Below, in pieces: positions 26,876 through 34,896 of a stretch of DNA of 64,000 nucleotides. The stretch is from Marinobacter maroccanus (GTDB taxonomy: Bacteria; Pseudomonadota; Gammaproteobacteria; Pseudomonadales; Oleiphilaceae), in contig NZ_PSSX01000018.1 in assembly GCF_002933275.1 (NCBI RefSeq), forward strand, positions 1 through 64,000. Reading direction: 5' to 3'. The notes below the pieces were generated by a model. It made no database searches and had not been told where the DNA came from. It worked only from the letters and a program-made list of their open reading frames with translations. The position numbers were made by a program, and so were the translations under genes. How positions within the stretch are numbered: the first letter of the stretch is position 1; every line of letters starts with the position of its first letter.

Positions 26876-27592
26876 TTAACTCTCCTTGGTTTTGTTGGCG
26901 AGGTAATTGGCGATCACCTCTTTCCGAAAGCCCGTTACCGGGCTTCCATCGAGGATCAGTGTCGGCGTTCCTTGAACTCGCCACTGACTCGATACATTGG
27001 CGTGAACGTCCAATTGAGCAGCACCGGTTTCGCAGGTTGCTGTTGGTTGGATTCGACGCAGATAAATGTCATCAAACGCGGCGGCTTTATCTTCCGAGCA
27101 CAAAATGTGCTGAGCTTTGGCTGGCGCAGTTTGGGGATGAATCGCGGTCATGAAGAAGATCACCCGCTTAACCGGCACATGTGAATCTCGAATGAATTCG
27201 TCGTAGCGCAGGCAATAAGGGCAGTCCGGGTCGGTAAATTCGATAATGGGCACGCCGTCTTCCGGCCCAAGAACAAGGGCTTGGTCATAGGGAAGATCTT
27301 CCAACCGGAGGCGGTTGGCCCTGGCGATCGCTTCGGCGGTAAGTGACTGCCCCTCAAGGTCGTAGATCTCGCCAAACACAAGAGCGTTATTGGCGGGCGA
27401 AAAATAAATCACCTGGGCTCCGCTCAACGTTACTTCATAGAGCCCATCGACTGGCGCCGGCCGCACGTCCTGGATTTTGGAATTCGAAAATTTCACGGCG
27501 AGCGTTTGCTTTACCTCATCAATGGTCGCGGCATTGACGTTCAGTGCGAGCGCAATCAACACGATTGCAGAAGCGATGCGAGAAAATTTCAT
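26876..27592 (-). CDS. dsbC: DsbC-type thiol:disulfide isomerase
   Basis: 238 aa with a signal peptide (cleavage after NVNA, residue 21), a DsbC-like dimerisation domain (about 25-90) and a thioredoxin fold with C124-P-Y-C127. A cis-proline segment (QGTPTLIL) follows. It would shuffle disulfides in the cysteine-rich TraN-type proteins, TraU and TraV. Overlaps the upstream small gene by four bases. Confidence 0.92.
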   Translation of the reverse strand: MKFSRIASAIVLIALALNVNAATIDEVKQTLAVKFSNSKIQDVRPAPVDGLYEVTLSGAQVIYFSPANNALVFGEIYDLEGQSLTAEAIARANRLRLEDLPYDQALVLGPEDGVPIIEFTDPDCPYCLRYDEFIRDSHVPVKRVIFFMTAIHPQTAPAKAQHILCSEDKAAAFDDIYLRRIQPTATCETGAAQLDVHANVSSQWRVQGTPTLILDGSPVTGFRKEVIANYLANKTKES

Positions 27593-27822
27593 TGAGAAGA
27601 CTTCCGTGGTTGGGTTTTGGTCAGCTCCTGCAAGAGCCGAGGATCGATATGTACACCGCGTGCGATCTTTTCCAGCTTCGGTTTCGGCAGACGGGCATGA
27701 TCCAGAATGACCCAGCGGCCATCTGAGAAAACGATTTCACTGGTTGGCTTGCTTGCCAGAGTGGGAGTGGTGATCGCACTCAGCAGTGCAGCTACTAGAA
27801 ATATAGAGTTAGTCAATTTCAT
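27589..27822 (-). CDS. Small periplasmic protein, first gene of the tra operon
   Basis: 77 aa with a signal peptide (cleavage after TLAS, about residue 24) and a short polar mature part (VFSDGRWVILDHARLPKPKLEKIARG). No family recognised. Because it leads the operon directly behind the promoter and overlaps the DsbC-like gene, it is most likely a real transfer accessory protein. Confidence 0.65.
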   Translation of the reverse strand: MKLTNSIFLVAALLSAITTPTLASKPTSEIVFSDGRWVILDHARLPKPKLEKIARGVHIDPRLLQELTKTQPRKSSQ

Positions 27823-27862
27823 ATAATCTGTGCAACCTACAGGCGGTGACTGACACAGATGG

Positions 27863-27891
27863 AGTATAGGACAGGTTTATACGCTTGTATA
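27863..27891 (-). promoter_or_regulatory. Main tra operon promoter with overlapping operator
   Basis: On the minus strand TATACA (27891-27886) and TATACT (27868-27863) are 17 bases apart, about 40 bases before the first gene. The -35 is inside a perfect inverted repeat TATAC-N4-GTATA (27878-27891), so a repressor bound there would block the polymerase. No other promoter of this quality is seen ahead of the 20-kb operon. Confidence 0.6.
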
Positions 27892-27896
27892 TATTT

Positions 27897-28268
27897 TTAT
27901 ATGATTTTTCCGGAGTGCTTTGCGAGGTACTTCACGAGCGAGGTGTAGATAACCCGATTTTGAGGTTGGCTATCAACCTCGGCGCGCGATTTCACTTCCA
28001 TAACGATGGGATCTGGAAGCCAGATACTGATATAAACTCCGTCTCGGGGGGAGGCCAGGTATTCGGGGTCGTTTGACGCAAGGAACCAGCTCACTGCATC
28101 GCGGTATAGCTGTTTTAGAAAAATTCCTTCCCGAGCAGCATACGATTTCAATGCAGATCGGGTTTCTTCACCCAGCTTGAGTTGCTTGAGAGTTTCTTGC
28201 GTGTCCAATGATGTCGCTTCCTGGTGAGTTGTTAGGCACCGTCCATGGTGTGCCGCGACGGATCCCAT
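27897..28268 (-). CDS. Small predicted DNA-binding regulator, paralog of the gene at 42102
   Basis: 123 aa from ATG at 28268; an in-frame TTG near 28207 behind CAGGAAG is an alternative start and fits the paralog better. The two proteins share an N-terminal LKQLKL/LQQVKM segment, a YLASPR-D/E-G motif, WL-D-I, and an AE-DS-P-NRV-YT-LV C-terminus. The pattern (basic helix pairs, short strands) suggests a ribbon-helix-helix-like fold, but no family could be named. It ends just upstream of the tra promoter, so it is a candidate tra regulator. Confidence 0.7.
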   Translation of the reverse strand: MGSVAAHHGRCLTTHQEATSLDTQETLKQLKLGEETRSALKSYAAREGIFLKQLYRDAVSWFLASNDPEYLASPRDGVYISIWLPDPIVMEVKSRAEVDSQPQNRVIYTSLVKYLAKHSGKII

Positions 28269-28272
28269 CCAG

Positions 28273-28292
28273 ATTATATATCATTATATGAA
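28273..28292. promoter_or_regulatory. AT-rich 10-base direct repeat upstream of the regulator gene
   Basis: ATTATATATC and ATTATATGAA are adjacent near-identical 10-mers (one helical turn apart) just before the ATG at 28268. This is a plausible autoregulatory site; ribbon-helix-helix proteins often bind such tandem half-sites. Confidence 0.4.
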
Positions 28293-28382
28293 AATGTCTA
28301 AAATAAATTTTGGATTACCGTTATGTGGAGAAAGTGTAGGTTTAGCACTACAAACTGTGTGCCTGTATTCGGAGGCGCTAAG

Positions 28383-28402
28383 GTCGCAAAGCGAACATTC
28401 AG
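28383..28402. repeat. Half copy of a dispersed intergenic repeat
   Basis: Contains GTCGCAAAGCGAACATTCAG. Nearly the same sequence (one base different) occurs at 29873-29892, and its complement GAATGTTCGCT recurs at 29832, 42042 and 54659. It lies downstream of the lipoprotein gene in a 165-base gap that otherwise holds only the AT-rich repeat. Confidence 0.55.
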
Positions 28403-28433
28403 ATGGTGCGATAACGTTGCGGATCAGGCGCGG

Positions 28434-29114
28434 CTATAAGCCGTCGCCTGTATCCGGCTTGTTCGATTCTTGAATCGCAACGAGTTCTCCCTGGTTAATG
28501 TCGATTTTGAACAGAGTTCGTGGACTAGCGTCTCTTTCCGTCCTGACCGCAATTGTATCGTAGCGATTGCTGATTCGTACAAATGAGCCTTTGGGTAGAG
28601 GACCTGTGTCCTGCTGGAACACAAGGTTGTCCGGGGTGTTGGCTACTTCTGAATCTTGCCCATCTCCGTCAATCCTGTAGACCACCTTGTTAGTCTTAGT
28701 CTCATTGAGACTCGTTCCTTTTTGCCCAGATATCTGAAAGTACAAACTTTCACCCACCCATCCCAGAACCCACGGCTGCCATCCGAGCTTAACAATGTCC
28801 GGTGGGGTTGCCGATACGAGTCGACGTACTTCGAGGGTCTCCACATTACACAAGTATATTTTTACCTTCTCACTGAGGTACTTGGGTATGCCGCCATTGG
28901 GAAAAGCGTTGATTCCTGTTGGTTCCTGGTAATGCTGGTATTCAACCGCAACAGCGATCCAGTGGGAATCGGGTTTCGCTCTGGCATTCGTGATATAAGC
29001 ACGAATCTGCGGTGGCCCATACGAGCAAGATGCCAGAAAGGTGGCGCACAGCAAAACGACTGCACTGCGAATTAATTTGCCGCCTATGGCTTTTTGATTG
29101 GATGAATACGCCAT
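28434..29114 (-). CDS. Predicted lipoprotein, unknown function
   Basis: 226 aa from ATG at 29114 (AGAGGA upstream); an earlier in-frame start would bury the signal peptide. A lipoprotein signal ends in the lipobox LASC (C30). The mature part is beta-rich with a hydrophobic/aromatic pattern (LGWQPWVLGWVGESLYFQI) reminiscent of beta-propeller or WD-like repeats, but too short for a full propeller. No family recognised. Separate from the tra operon and the phosphonate cluster. Confidence 0.7.
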   Translation of the reverse strand: MAYSSNQKAIGGKLIRSAVVLLCATFLASCSYGPPQIRAYITNARAKPDSHWIAVAVEYQHYQEPTGINAFPNGGIPKYLSEKVKIYLCNVETLEVRRLVSATPPDIVKLGWQPWVLGWVGESLYFQISGQKGTSLNETKTNKVVYRIDGDGQDSEVANTPDNLVFQQDTGPLPKGSFVRISNRYDTIAVRTERDASPRTLFKIDINQGELVAIQESNKPDTGDGL

Positions 29115-29295
29115 GTCTAAGTCCTCTGACTCGAACGCAGAAATAAGCGGCGGCCCGACAGAGACGTCCGGTGGAGGCCGCAGGCCAATCATAGGCCAGG
29201 AGTGTCTAGTGGACCGGGGTAAGTCCAGGAGTTATCGATGCGTATCTACTGAAGTGGGGAGGCAGTGCAGAACGTATTTGACGCAATTATTTTGA

Positions 29296-29727
29296 CTATT
29301 CGAACCCGATTTGGGACAGCACTGCCGCGACCAGAATTGCCACCACTATTGCACCCAATGCCACAACAGCAAACTGAAACGCTATCGCGATCCCTCCAAG
29401 CAGAACGGCGCCACCAGCAACACGTATATGTTCTTTTTTAGCAAAACCAATTACAGCAAGGATGATGGCTAAACCGCCAAGAACAGCAGTGCCGATGCTT
29501 ACCATTTGATCCATGTCTATTGGTGGAGATTTTGGCGCAGGTGCCTCTTTTCCTTGAAGCACAGCAACAGTTGCCTGTTTTATTGACACTGCTTTTTCTG
29601 CCACCGTTTGCTCAAGCGATGGCTGCGAAGAAAAGGGGCCAGCCCAAAAGTGAACGATGGCCAGTAGAAAAGCAATCGAACCTAGTCCAATACCGATAAA
29701 GCTCAAAGTAGATTTAGACTCTTCCAT
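29296..29727 (-). CDS. Predicted inner-membrane protein, unknown function
   Basis: 143 aa from ATG at 29727 behind GGAGAGA. One N-terminal hydrophobic helix (about 9-27), a polar linker, then three closely spaced hydrophobic segments (about 72-92, 98-113 and 116-135). Similar layout to small YidI-like membrane proteins, but this is only a resemblance in topology. It reads away from the phosphonate cluster. Confidence 0.65.
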   Translation of the reverse strand: MEESKSTLSFIGIGLGSIAFLLAIVHFWAGPFSSQPSLEQTVAEKAVSIKQATVAVLQGKEAPAPKSPPIDMDQMVSIGTAVLGGLAIILAVIGFAKKEHIRVAGGAVLLGGIAIAFQFAVVALGAIVVAILVAAVLSQIGFE

Positions 29728-29831
29728 CAGATCTCTCCGAAAATATAACGCCCGGCCCACGCGCCGTGATCCCGCAACGCTTACATGGACACGTTGGGGC
29801 TGAGCTTTTCACGAATGTCTATCTAAAGGCA

Positions 29832-29892
29832 AATGTTCGCTTTTGTTTGCTGAGGCCCGTGAGCAGCCTTGGTCGCAAAGCGAACCTTCAGG
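29832..29892. repeat. Dispersed intergenic inverted repeat, left of the phn cluster
   Basis: AATGTTCGCTTT (29832-29843) pairs imperfectly with AAAGCGAACCTT (29878-29889), a 61-base inverted repeat. The first 17 bases (29832-29848) are identical to 42042-42058 on the other side of the phosphonate cluster. It lies in a 410-base stretch (29728-30137) without genes; the rest of that stretch holds the Pho box and phnF promoter. Confidence 0.6.
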
Positions 29893-30067
29893 CGGATAGA
29901 CCAACACTCACCTTTGGAGACCCCTCTTTGGGTATGTCCGCAGCAAAGGAGTAAAACCCATCTCGTTCCCAATGTCCGAGAAATTCGCCCGGTAGGCATT
30001 CCCCAAATCCGGCAAACGACATTGATGGAATTTAAGTTTCAGTAAAGCCCGTTCGGTGATGGCAGTC

Positions 30068-30096
30068 TCGTCACTAAATCATCACAACTTTGTCAC
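30068..30096 (+). promoter_or_regulatory. Three-unit Pho box upstream of phnF
   Basis: Three 7-base units TCGTCAC, TCATCAC and TTGTCAC start at 30068, 30079 and 30090, separated by the AT-rich spacers TAAA and AACT: the exact 11-base period of PhoB-binding sites (consensus CTGTCAT units). A TAGGCT hexamer ten bases after the last unit (30107-30112) could be the -10. It predicts activation of phn genes under phosphate starvation. Confidence 0.75.
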
Positions 30097-30127
30097 ATTA
30101 GTCCTTTAGGCTCTTTTACAAATCAAC

Positions 30128-30139
30128 TTGTATAGACAT
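30128..30139 (+). promoter_or_regulatory. PhnF operator candidate 1
   Basis: TTGTATAGACAT overlaps the first possible ATG of phnF. Ten of twelve bases match a second site before phnG (33799-33810). It resembles the TNGTATAGACNA-type operators described for PhnF/HutC regulators, which suggests autorepression. Confidence 0.6.
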
Positions 30140-30872
30140 GCCTATGAGCCTTTACACCCTGCAACGCGAAACCGGCCACGCCCTCTACCGTCAGATTGCC
30201 CGGCACCTGGAGCGTGACGTTCTGAACCAGTATGCCCCCGGCGACATGCTGCCCTCGGAAAATGAGATGGCGGATCGTTTTGGTGTAAATCGCCACACAC
30301 TCCGACGCGCCATTGATCTTCTGGTTGCCGATGGCCTTCTGGAGCGCCAGCACGGTCGCGGTGTGTTCGTGATCAATAACCAGATCGACTACCCCTTGGG
30401 CACTGACACCCGGTTTACCGAAAACCTGACGGCCATGGGCGCGTCCACGGGCGGGCGTGTTGTTCGTAAGCAGGTTCTGCCTGCCATTGAGCGGGTGGCG
30501 GAACGCCTGAACATCGAGGTGGGAGATCCGGTGATCTGGATTGAAAGCGTGCGAACCGTAGATGGCTCGCCCTTCTGCGTTATCTCGCACTTCCTGCCAG
30601 AAGCCAGGTTCGCAAAAGTCCGGGATGACTATGAGGGCGGCTCTCTACACGGCTTTCTGGCGGACCATTACGGTTACACGCTCAAACGCGTCCAGAGCCT
30701 GGTAACTGCGATGCTCCCGCAGGGCGACGACGCCGGTCTTCTGGCGATGCCCCGGACCCAGCCCGTGCTGCGGGTAAAGAGTACCAACGTGCATGAGCGG
30801 GATCTGACCCCGCTTGAGTACGTGATTACCCGGTTTCGCGCAGACCGGATCCAACTGTGCATCAACCCATGA
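30138..30872 (+). CDS. phnF: GntR/HutC-family transcriptional regulator PhnF
   Basis: 244 aa (238 if it starts at the ATG at 30144). The winged-helix GntR domain covers about residues 14-80 (PSENEMADRFGVNRHTLRRAIDLL, then RGVFV). The UTRA ligand-binding domain fills the rest. PhnF is the usual regulator of C-P lyase operons. No Shine-Dalgarno sequence is visible at either start; the operator overlaps the start region. It is followed by phnD in the same direction after 52 bases. Confidence 0.93.
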   Translation: MPMSLYTLQRETGHALYRQIARHLERDVLNQYAPGDMLPSENEMADRFGVNRHTLRRAIDLLVADGLLERQHGRGVFVINNQIDYPLGTDTRFTENLTAMGASTGGRVVRKQVLPAIERVAERLNIEVGDPVIWIESVRTVDGSPFCVISHFLPEARFAKVRDDYEGGSLHGFLADHYGYTLKRVQSLVTAMLPQGDDAGLLAMPRTQPVLRVKSTNVHERDLTPLEYVITRFRADRIQLCINP

Positions 30873-30924
30873 CTGTCTGCTAACGGTCGAACACCTGAAT
30901 CAACACCCTACGGGAGCTTTAGTA

Positions 30925-31872
30925 ATGTATCCGAAACTGCACACTCTTCTCAAATACGCGGTGTCCGTAATAACCGCCATCGTTCTGCTCGGTTCGGCCA
31001 GTGCCATGGCTGCGGCCAATGACGGCTCAAGCAAGCAGCCCCTCCGGGTCGTCCTGATTCCGGCTGACGGTGGCACGGAAGACGGAACCCGCAAAGACTT
31101 CGAACCGATCTTCAATGCCATTTCAGAAGCCACAGGCCTGAACTTTGAACTGAAAGTCGGCCAAAGCTACGGCGCGGTTGTTGAAGCCATGTGTAACGGC
31201 TCGGCCGACATTGCCTGGTTTGGCCCTGTCAGTTACCTCCAGGCCCATGGGCGTGGTTGCGCCAACCTTCTGGCCATGGCGGTCAGGAAAGGCGGGTCCG
31301 TCTATTACTCCGGCATTTTTGCCCGCAAGGACAGTGGTATCGACACCATTACCGACATCCGCGGCAAACGCATCGCCCTGGGCGATATCAACTCCACCTC
31401 CAGCTTCAATATTCCTGTGGCCATGATGCTTCGTGAGGGCGTTGATCCAGCGAGAGATACCGCCAAGGTCAACCTCGCCGGCAGCCATGCAAATGTTCTG
31501 TCCGCGCTGTCCCAGGGCATCGTGGATGTAGGTGGCGCTTCCTTCGACTCCTACGAAAAAGCCCTGAACGCGGGCGCTATTGACGGCAAGGACATCAAGG
31601 TGGTTGCCAAAAGCGCTCCTCTTCCGTATCCACCGCTGGCCATTCAGCCGCAAGTCAGCGAAGACGTTAAAAGTCGTCTCCAGAAGGCATTCAATAATGT
31701 CCATGCCATGCCTGGCATCAAGCCCGAGCAGATTCGTGGCTATGGCGGTAAGCAGGTTGACCGTTACACCAGCGATGTAAGCGAAGAAACCATGGCGGAA
31801 GTCGGCGACATGCTGAACGCCGTCACGCGTGACGTTAAACAGTCCATTCTGGCAGCTGGTAACCAGCGCTGA
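30925..31872 (+). CDS. phnD: Phosphonate ABC transporter, periplasmic binding protein
   Basis: 315 aa with a signal peptide (cleavage after SAMA, about residue 29). It has PhnD family signs: LIPADGGTEDG, the YGAVVEAMCNGSADIAWFGPVSYLQA region, and ALGDINSTSSFNIP, which forms the phosphonate pocket. It captures phosphonates in the periplasm for PhnCE. A strong hairpin follows the stop. Confidence 0.95.
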   Translation: MYPKLHTLLKYAVSVITAIVLLGSASAMAAANDGSSKQPLRVVLIPADGGTEDGTRKDFEPIFNAISEATGLNFELKVGQSYGAVVEAMCNGSADIAWFGPVSYLQAHGRGCANLLAMAVRKGGSVYYSGIFARKDSGIDTITDIRGKRIALGDINSTSSFNIPVAMMLREGVDPARDTAKVNLAGSHANVLSALSQGIVDVGGASFDSYEKALNAGAIDGKDIKVVAKSAPLPYPPLAIQPQVSEDVKSRLQKAFNNVHAMPGIKPEQIRGYGGKQVDRYTSDVSEETMAEVGDMLNAVTRDVKQSILAAGNQR

Positions 31873-31884
31873 GGATGGCTGATA

Positions 31885-31910
31885 GCGGCCCGCCTCATAA
31901 GGCGGGCCGC
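31885..31910 (+). terminator. GC-rich hairpin between phnD and phnC (mRNA-stabilising or partial terminator)
   Basis: Ten-base perfect arms GCGGCCCGCC (31885-31894) and GGCGGGCCGC (31901-31910) around a six-base loop, without a T tract. Hairpins after genes for periplasmic binding proteins commonly protect the upstream mRNA so that binding protein outnumbers permease. Attenuation is the alternative. Confidence 0.7.
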
Positions 31911-31928
31911 CATAGAGGAGAAACGATT

Positions 31929-32744
31929 ATGAGCCAGACATCAATGGTCAAGCTCGGTGCTATCGAAAAGACCTGGGCCGACGGCACACGTGCGCTGAAC
32001 AACGTCGATCTTGAGGTCCCGAAGGGGCAGTTCTGCGTCATCCTTGGTCCTTCCGGCGCGGGTAAATCCACGCTGTTGCGGGCTGTTAACGGGTTGATGA
32101 GACCGACAGCAGGAAAGATACAGGTTGATGGGCTTGAGTTGACACAAGCGAGCGAACGCGAACTTCGCAAACGGGTCGCGATGATTCATCAGCATTTCAA
32201 CCTGGCAACTCGTGCCAGTGTGGCCGCCAATGTGCTCTCCGGTGCACTGCCCGAAGTGTCATTGGCCCGGGCCCTGTGTGGCTGGTTTCATCCGGAGCAG
32301 CGCAAGAAGGCTTGCCACTACCTTGAACGGGTGGGCTTGAAGCCGGAACACCTTCATCGCCGGGCCGGCGAACTCTCTGGTGGCCAGCAGCAACGCGTCG
32401 GTATCGCAAGAGCCTTCATGCTCGACCCGAAGGTGGTACTGGCCGATGAACCCGTCGCCAGCCTGGATCCTCAGATCTCACGGGATATTCTTACCCTGCT
32501 GAAGGACGCCGCTCGCGAACTCAATGCCACCGTTATCTGCAGCCTGCACCAAGTGGACCTGGCCCGTGAATTCGGCGACCGGATTGTAGGTATGCGCAGT
32601 GGCGAGGTTGTCTTTGACGGCGCCCCGACAGAGTTCGACGACCAGCGACTGAGCAGACTCTACCAGAATGCTGACTGGGGCGATGGCGAACCCACACCGG
32701 TTACTGAAGATAGTCTGGAACTCGAAGCGGCGGGAGGTATGTGA
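31929..32744 (+). CDS. phnC: Phosphonate ABC transporter, ATP-binding protein
   Basis: 271 aa from ATG at 31929, preceded by GAGGAG; an upstream in-frame start lies inside the hairpin. Walker A GPSGAGKST, signature LSGGQQQRVGIARA and Walker B VVLADEPVASLD are intact. Energises PhnD/PhnE uptake. Its TGA overlaps the phnE ATG. Confidence 0.95.
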   Translation: MSQTSMVKLGAIEKTWADGTRALNNVDLEVPKGQFCVILGPSGAGKSTLLRAVNGLMRPTAGKIQVDGLELTQASERELRKRVAMIHQHFNLATRASVAANVLSGALPEVSLARALCGWFHPEQRKKACHYLERVGLKPEHLHRRAGELSGGQQQRVGIARAFMLDPKVVLADEPVASLDPQISRDILTLLKDAARELNATVICSLHQVDLAREFGDRIVGMRSGEVVFDGAPTEFDDQRLSRLYQNADWGDGEPTPVTEDSLELEAAGGM

Positions 32745-33769
32745 TGAGCACCCGACCCATTCCCGTGCCACCCCAGGGTACCCGTTTGCACTGGCATCTG
32801 GATCAGCCGTTCCGGCTAAAACACCTGGTGATCGCCGTTCTGATTCTGGCCTTGCTGTTGGTCACCGGTCACCGGACTGAAATGGACCGGATGGTCTCCA
32901 TGACCACCCAGGCCGTTGGCAACCTTGTGGGTCTGAACGACGAATCTCAGGTGGTGCGCGGCCTTAGCAAGGTGGCCGATTCCATGTGGCCGCCACAAAT
33001 GGCGACATCCGAAGAAGTGGCCCGCATGAACGATTTCAACGCCGACGAGCTGCCCGTGTTCGCCCGCGTTGAAAGCCGGGAAACCACTACCCAACGCCTG
33101 AATGAAGACACACTGCAACTGGAAAGCGTTACCGAAACAACAGAGGTGCTTTACGACCCTCTGGGCTATGTGAAAACCGTATTTGGCAAGATGATAGAGA
33201 CCCTGGAAATTGCACTCTGGGGCACGCTTCTGGCCGTCAGCCTGTCTATTCCTCTGGCCTGGTTTGCAGCAAGTAACTACTCCCCGAACCGGGTGACTTA
33301 CACGCTCGCCCGCGGCTTTATCAGCCTGCTGCGCTCGGTCCCGGAACTCATCGTGGCGTTGTTTCTGGTGCTGGCTTATGGCTTCGGCCCCATCGCCGGG
33401 GTGCTTGCCCTGGGCATGCACGCCGCCGGTTTTCTGGGCAAGTTCTATGCCGAGGACATCGAAAATGCCGACAAGCAGCCTCAGGAAGCGCTGGAGGCCA
33501 TTGGCGCGGGCAAGATCAAGACAGTGCTCTATGCCGTGATGCCACAGGTGCTTCCCCAGTATGTGGCCTACACCGCCTATATTCTGGATCGCAACCTGCG
33601 AATGGCCACCGTGGTGGGCCTGGTAGGGGCCGGTGGTATTGGCCAGGAGCTCAAAGGCCGCTTCGACATGTACGACTACGGCCATGTCATGACCATTCTG
33701 ATTGCCATCTTCCTGTTCGTTTTTCTGCTGGATCAGCTGTCAGCGCGCATACGGTCCCGGATGATCTGA
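32744..33769 (+). CDS. phnE: Phosphonate ABC transporter, permease
   Basis: 341 aa from ATG at 32744 (a GTG at 32741 is directly adjacent; GGGAGG upstream serves both). One N-terminal helix, a periplasmic stretch of about 100 residues, then the five- to six-helix binding-protein-dependent permease domain with the EAA-like loop EALEAIGAGKIKTVLYAVMPQ. Last gene of the uptake segment; a 64-base gap follows. Confidence 0.94.
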   Translation: MSTRPIPVPPQGTRLHWHLDQPFRLKHLVIAVLILALLLVTGHRTEMDRMVSMTTQAVGNLVGLNDESQVVRGLSKVADSMWPPQMATSEEVARMNDFNADELPVFARVESRETTTQRLNEDTLQLESVTETTEVLYDPLGYVKTVFGKMIETLEIALWGTLLAVSLSIPLAWFAASNYSPNRVTYTLARGFISLLRSVPELIVALFLVLAYGFGPIAGVLALGMHAAGFLGKFYAEDIENADKQPQEALEAIGAGKIKTVLYAVMPQVLPQYVAYTAYILDRNLRMATVVGLVGAGGIGQELKGRFDMYDYGHVMTILIAIFLFVFLLDQLSARIRSRMI

Positions 33770-33798
33770 GCATGCGACATTTTTATTTAAATACAGAC

Positions 33799-33810
33799 AT
33801 GTATAGATAT
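33799..33810 (+). promoter_or_regulatory. PhnF operator candidate 2, before phnG
   Basis: ATGTATAGATAT in the 64-base AT-rich gap between phnE and phnG matches operator 1 at ten of twelve positions. AAGGAG for phnG lies 13 bases downstream. It suggests a second PhnF-controlled promoter for the lyase genes. Confidence 0.55.
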
Positions 33811-33833
33811 CTGAACAATAAGGAGCACTGCTC

Positions 33834-34325
33834 ATGAACACTCACGAAACCGAGGCTAGCTGGCCACCGCCTCGCAGCCAGTGGCTTAGATACTGGTCTG
33901 CGGCTCCCGCTGAAAAAGCCGAAACTCTGGCGGCCGAAATCGCCGGGCACTGCGACGTAAGGGATATCACCCTTCCGCAGAGTGGCCTTGGCCTGCTCAA
34001 ACTGCCGGATTCTGCCCTGAACGATCTGTATTTTCTCGGTGAAGTGCCGGTCAGCCATGCCCATGTGGAAGTCATTGCCCCGGATGGAACCCGTGCCGAA
34101 GGCGGTGCCCGTCTTCTGGATGACCGGCGCTCACTGGCCCGGGCACTGGCGGTTCTCGATGCCACTCTGGCCGCCAGACTGCCTCATCACGAACAGGCGC
34201 TCAGATTACTGGAAACCGGCAGGGCAACGCTTCAGGAAACCGAAGCCAGCCGCAACGCCATTCTGACCTCGACCCGGGTGGACTTCTCCCTGCTGGGCGA
34301 TGGAAGTGAGGACGATGATGAATAA
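33834..34325 (+). CDS. phnG: C-P lyase complex subunit PhnG
   Basis: 163 aa, PhnG family (GLGLLKLPDSALNDLYFLGEVPVSHAHVEV region). Forms the (PhnGHIJ)2 core that, with PhnI, attaches the phosphonate to ribose triphosphate. AAGGAG precedes the ATG. Overlaps phnH by eleven bases. Confidence 0.94.
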   Translation: MNTHETEASWPPPRSQWLRYWSAAPAEKAETLAAEIAGHCDVRDITLPQSGLGLLKLPDSALNDLYFLGEVPVSHAHVEVIAPDGTRAEGGARLLDDRRSLARALAVLDATLAARLPHHEQALRLLETGRATLQETEASRNAILTSTRVDFSLLGDGSEDDDE

Positions 34326-34896
34326 TCCAAACACAGCCCTACAACCTGACAGCGTCTGGAGCCCGCTTTTCCAGCAACGGGCTTTCCGGGCGCTGATGAC
34401 CGCTTTTTCCTTTCCAGGGCGACGCCAGCCACTGCCGCCCTGCGTTGATGCCAAAGGGCCCGCCTGTATTGCCGCCGTGCTGTGTGACAACGAGGTGACC
34501 CTGGCAGACCCGGACCACCTGATTCAACCGGATGATATACGGCGGCTTGGAATCGGCGAGGCGAGCGTCGAAAACGCCGGGTTTATTATTGCTGATGGCA
34601 GCCGCGCTCCCAGCTTTGAGCCGGCCCTGGGCAGCCTGGCTGAACCCGAGCAAGGCGCAACATTGATTATTCGCGTTGCCAGCCTGGACGGCACCACGGC
34701 GTTTCCGCTTACGCTGCGAGGGCCGGGCATCGAAGGCACACAGTCGCTTGGGCTTCGTGGCCTGCACGACGGCTGGCTGGCTGAGAGAGCCCGCTGGAAC
34801 CGGAATTTTCCCATGGGCGTCGACCTGATTCTGGTGGACGACACGCAAGTAGTCGCCTTGCCGCGCACTACCCAAATCAGCGGAGGAGGCAACTGA
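34315..34896 (+). CDS. phnH: C-P lyase complex subunit PhnH
   Basis: 193 aa from the ATG at 34315 behind GTGAGG; the next codon is also ATG. PhnH family with the FRALMTAFSFPG N-terminus and RWNRNFPMGVDLILVD near the C-terminus. Structural subunit of the PhnGHIJ core. Stop overlaps the phnI start. Confidence 0.94.
   Translation: MMNNPNTALQPDSVWSPLFQQRAFRALMTAFSFPGRRQPLPPCVDAKGPACIAAVLCDNEVTLADPDHLIQPDDIRRLGIGEASVENAGFIIADGSRAPSFEPALGSLAEPEQGATLIIRVASLDGTTAFPLTLRGPGIEGTQSLGLRGLHDGWLAERARWNRNFPMGVDLILVDDTQVVALPRTTQISGGGN

Noticed and set aside
28231-28237. GTTAGGC, resembling an integron core site, upstream of the small regulator gene
   Set aside because: No matching inverse core or folded attC element within a plausible distance; single heptamers occur by chance.
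32816-33685. 289-codon antisense frame over phnE, and similar long antisense frames over phnD, phnJ and phnM
   Set aside because: High GC content at third positions opens antisense frames; each covers a gene with unmistakable family motifs.
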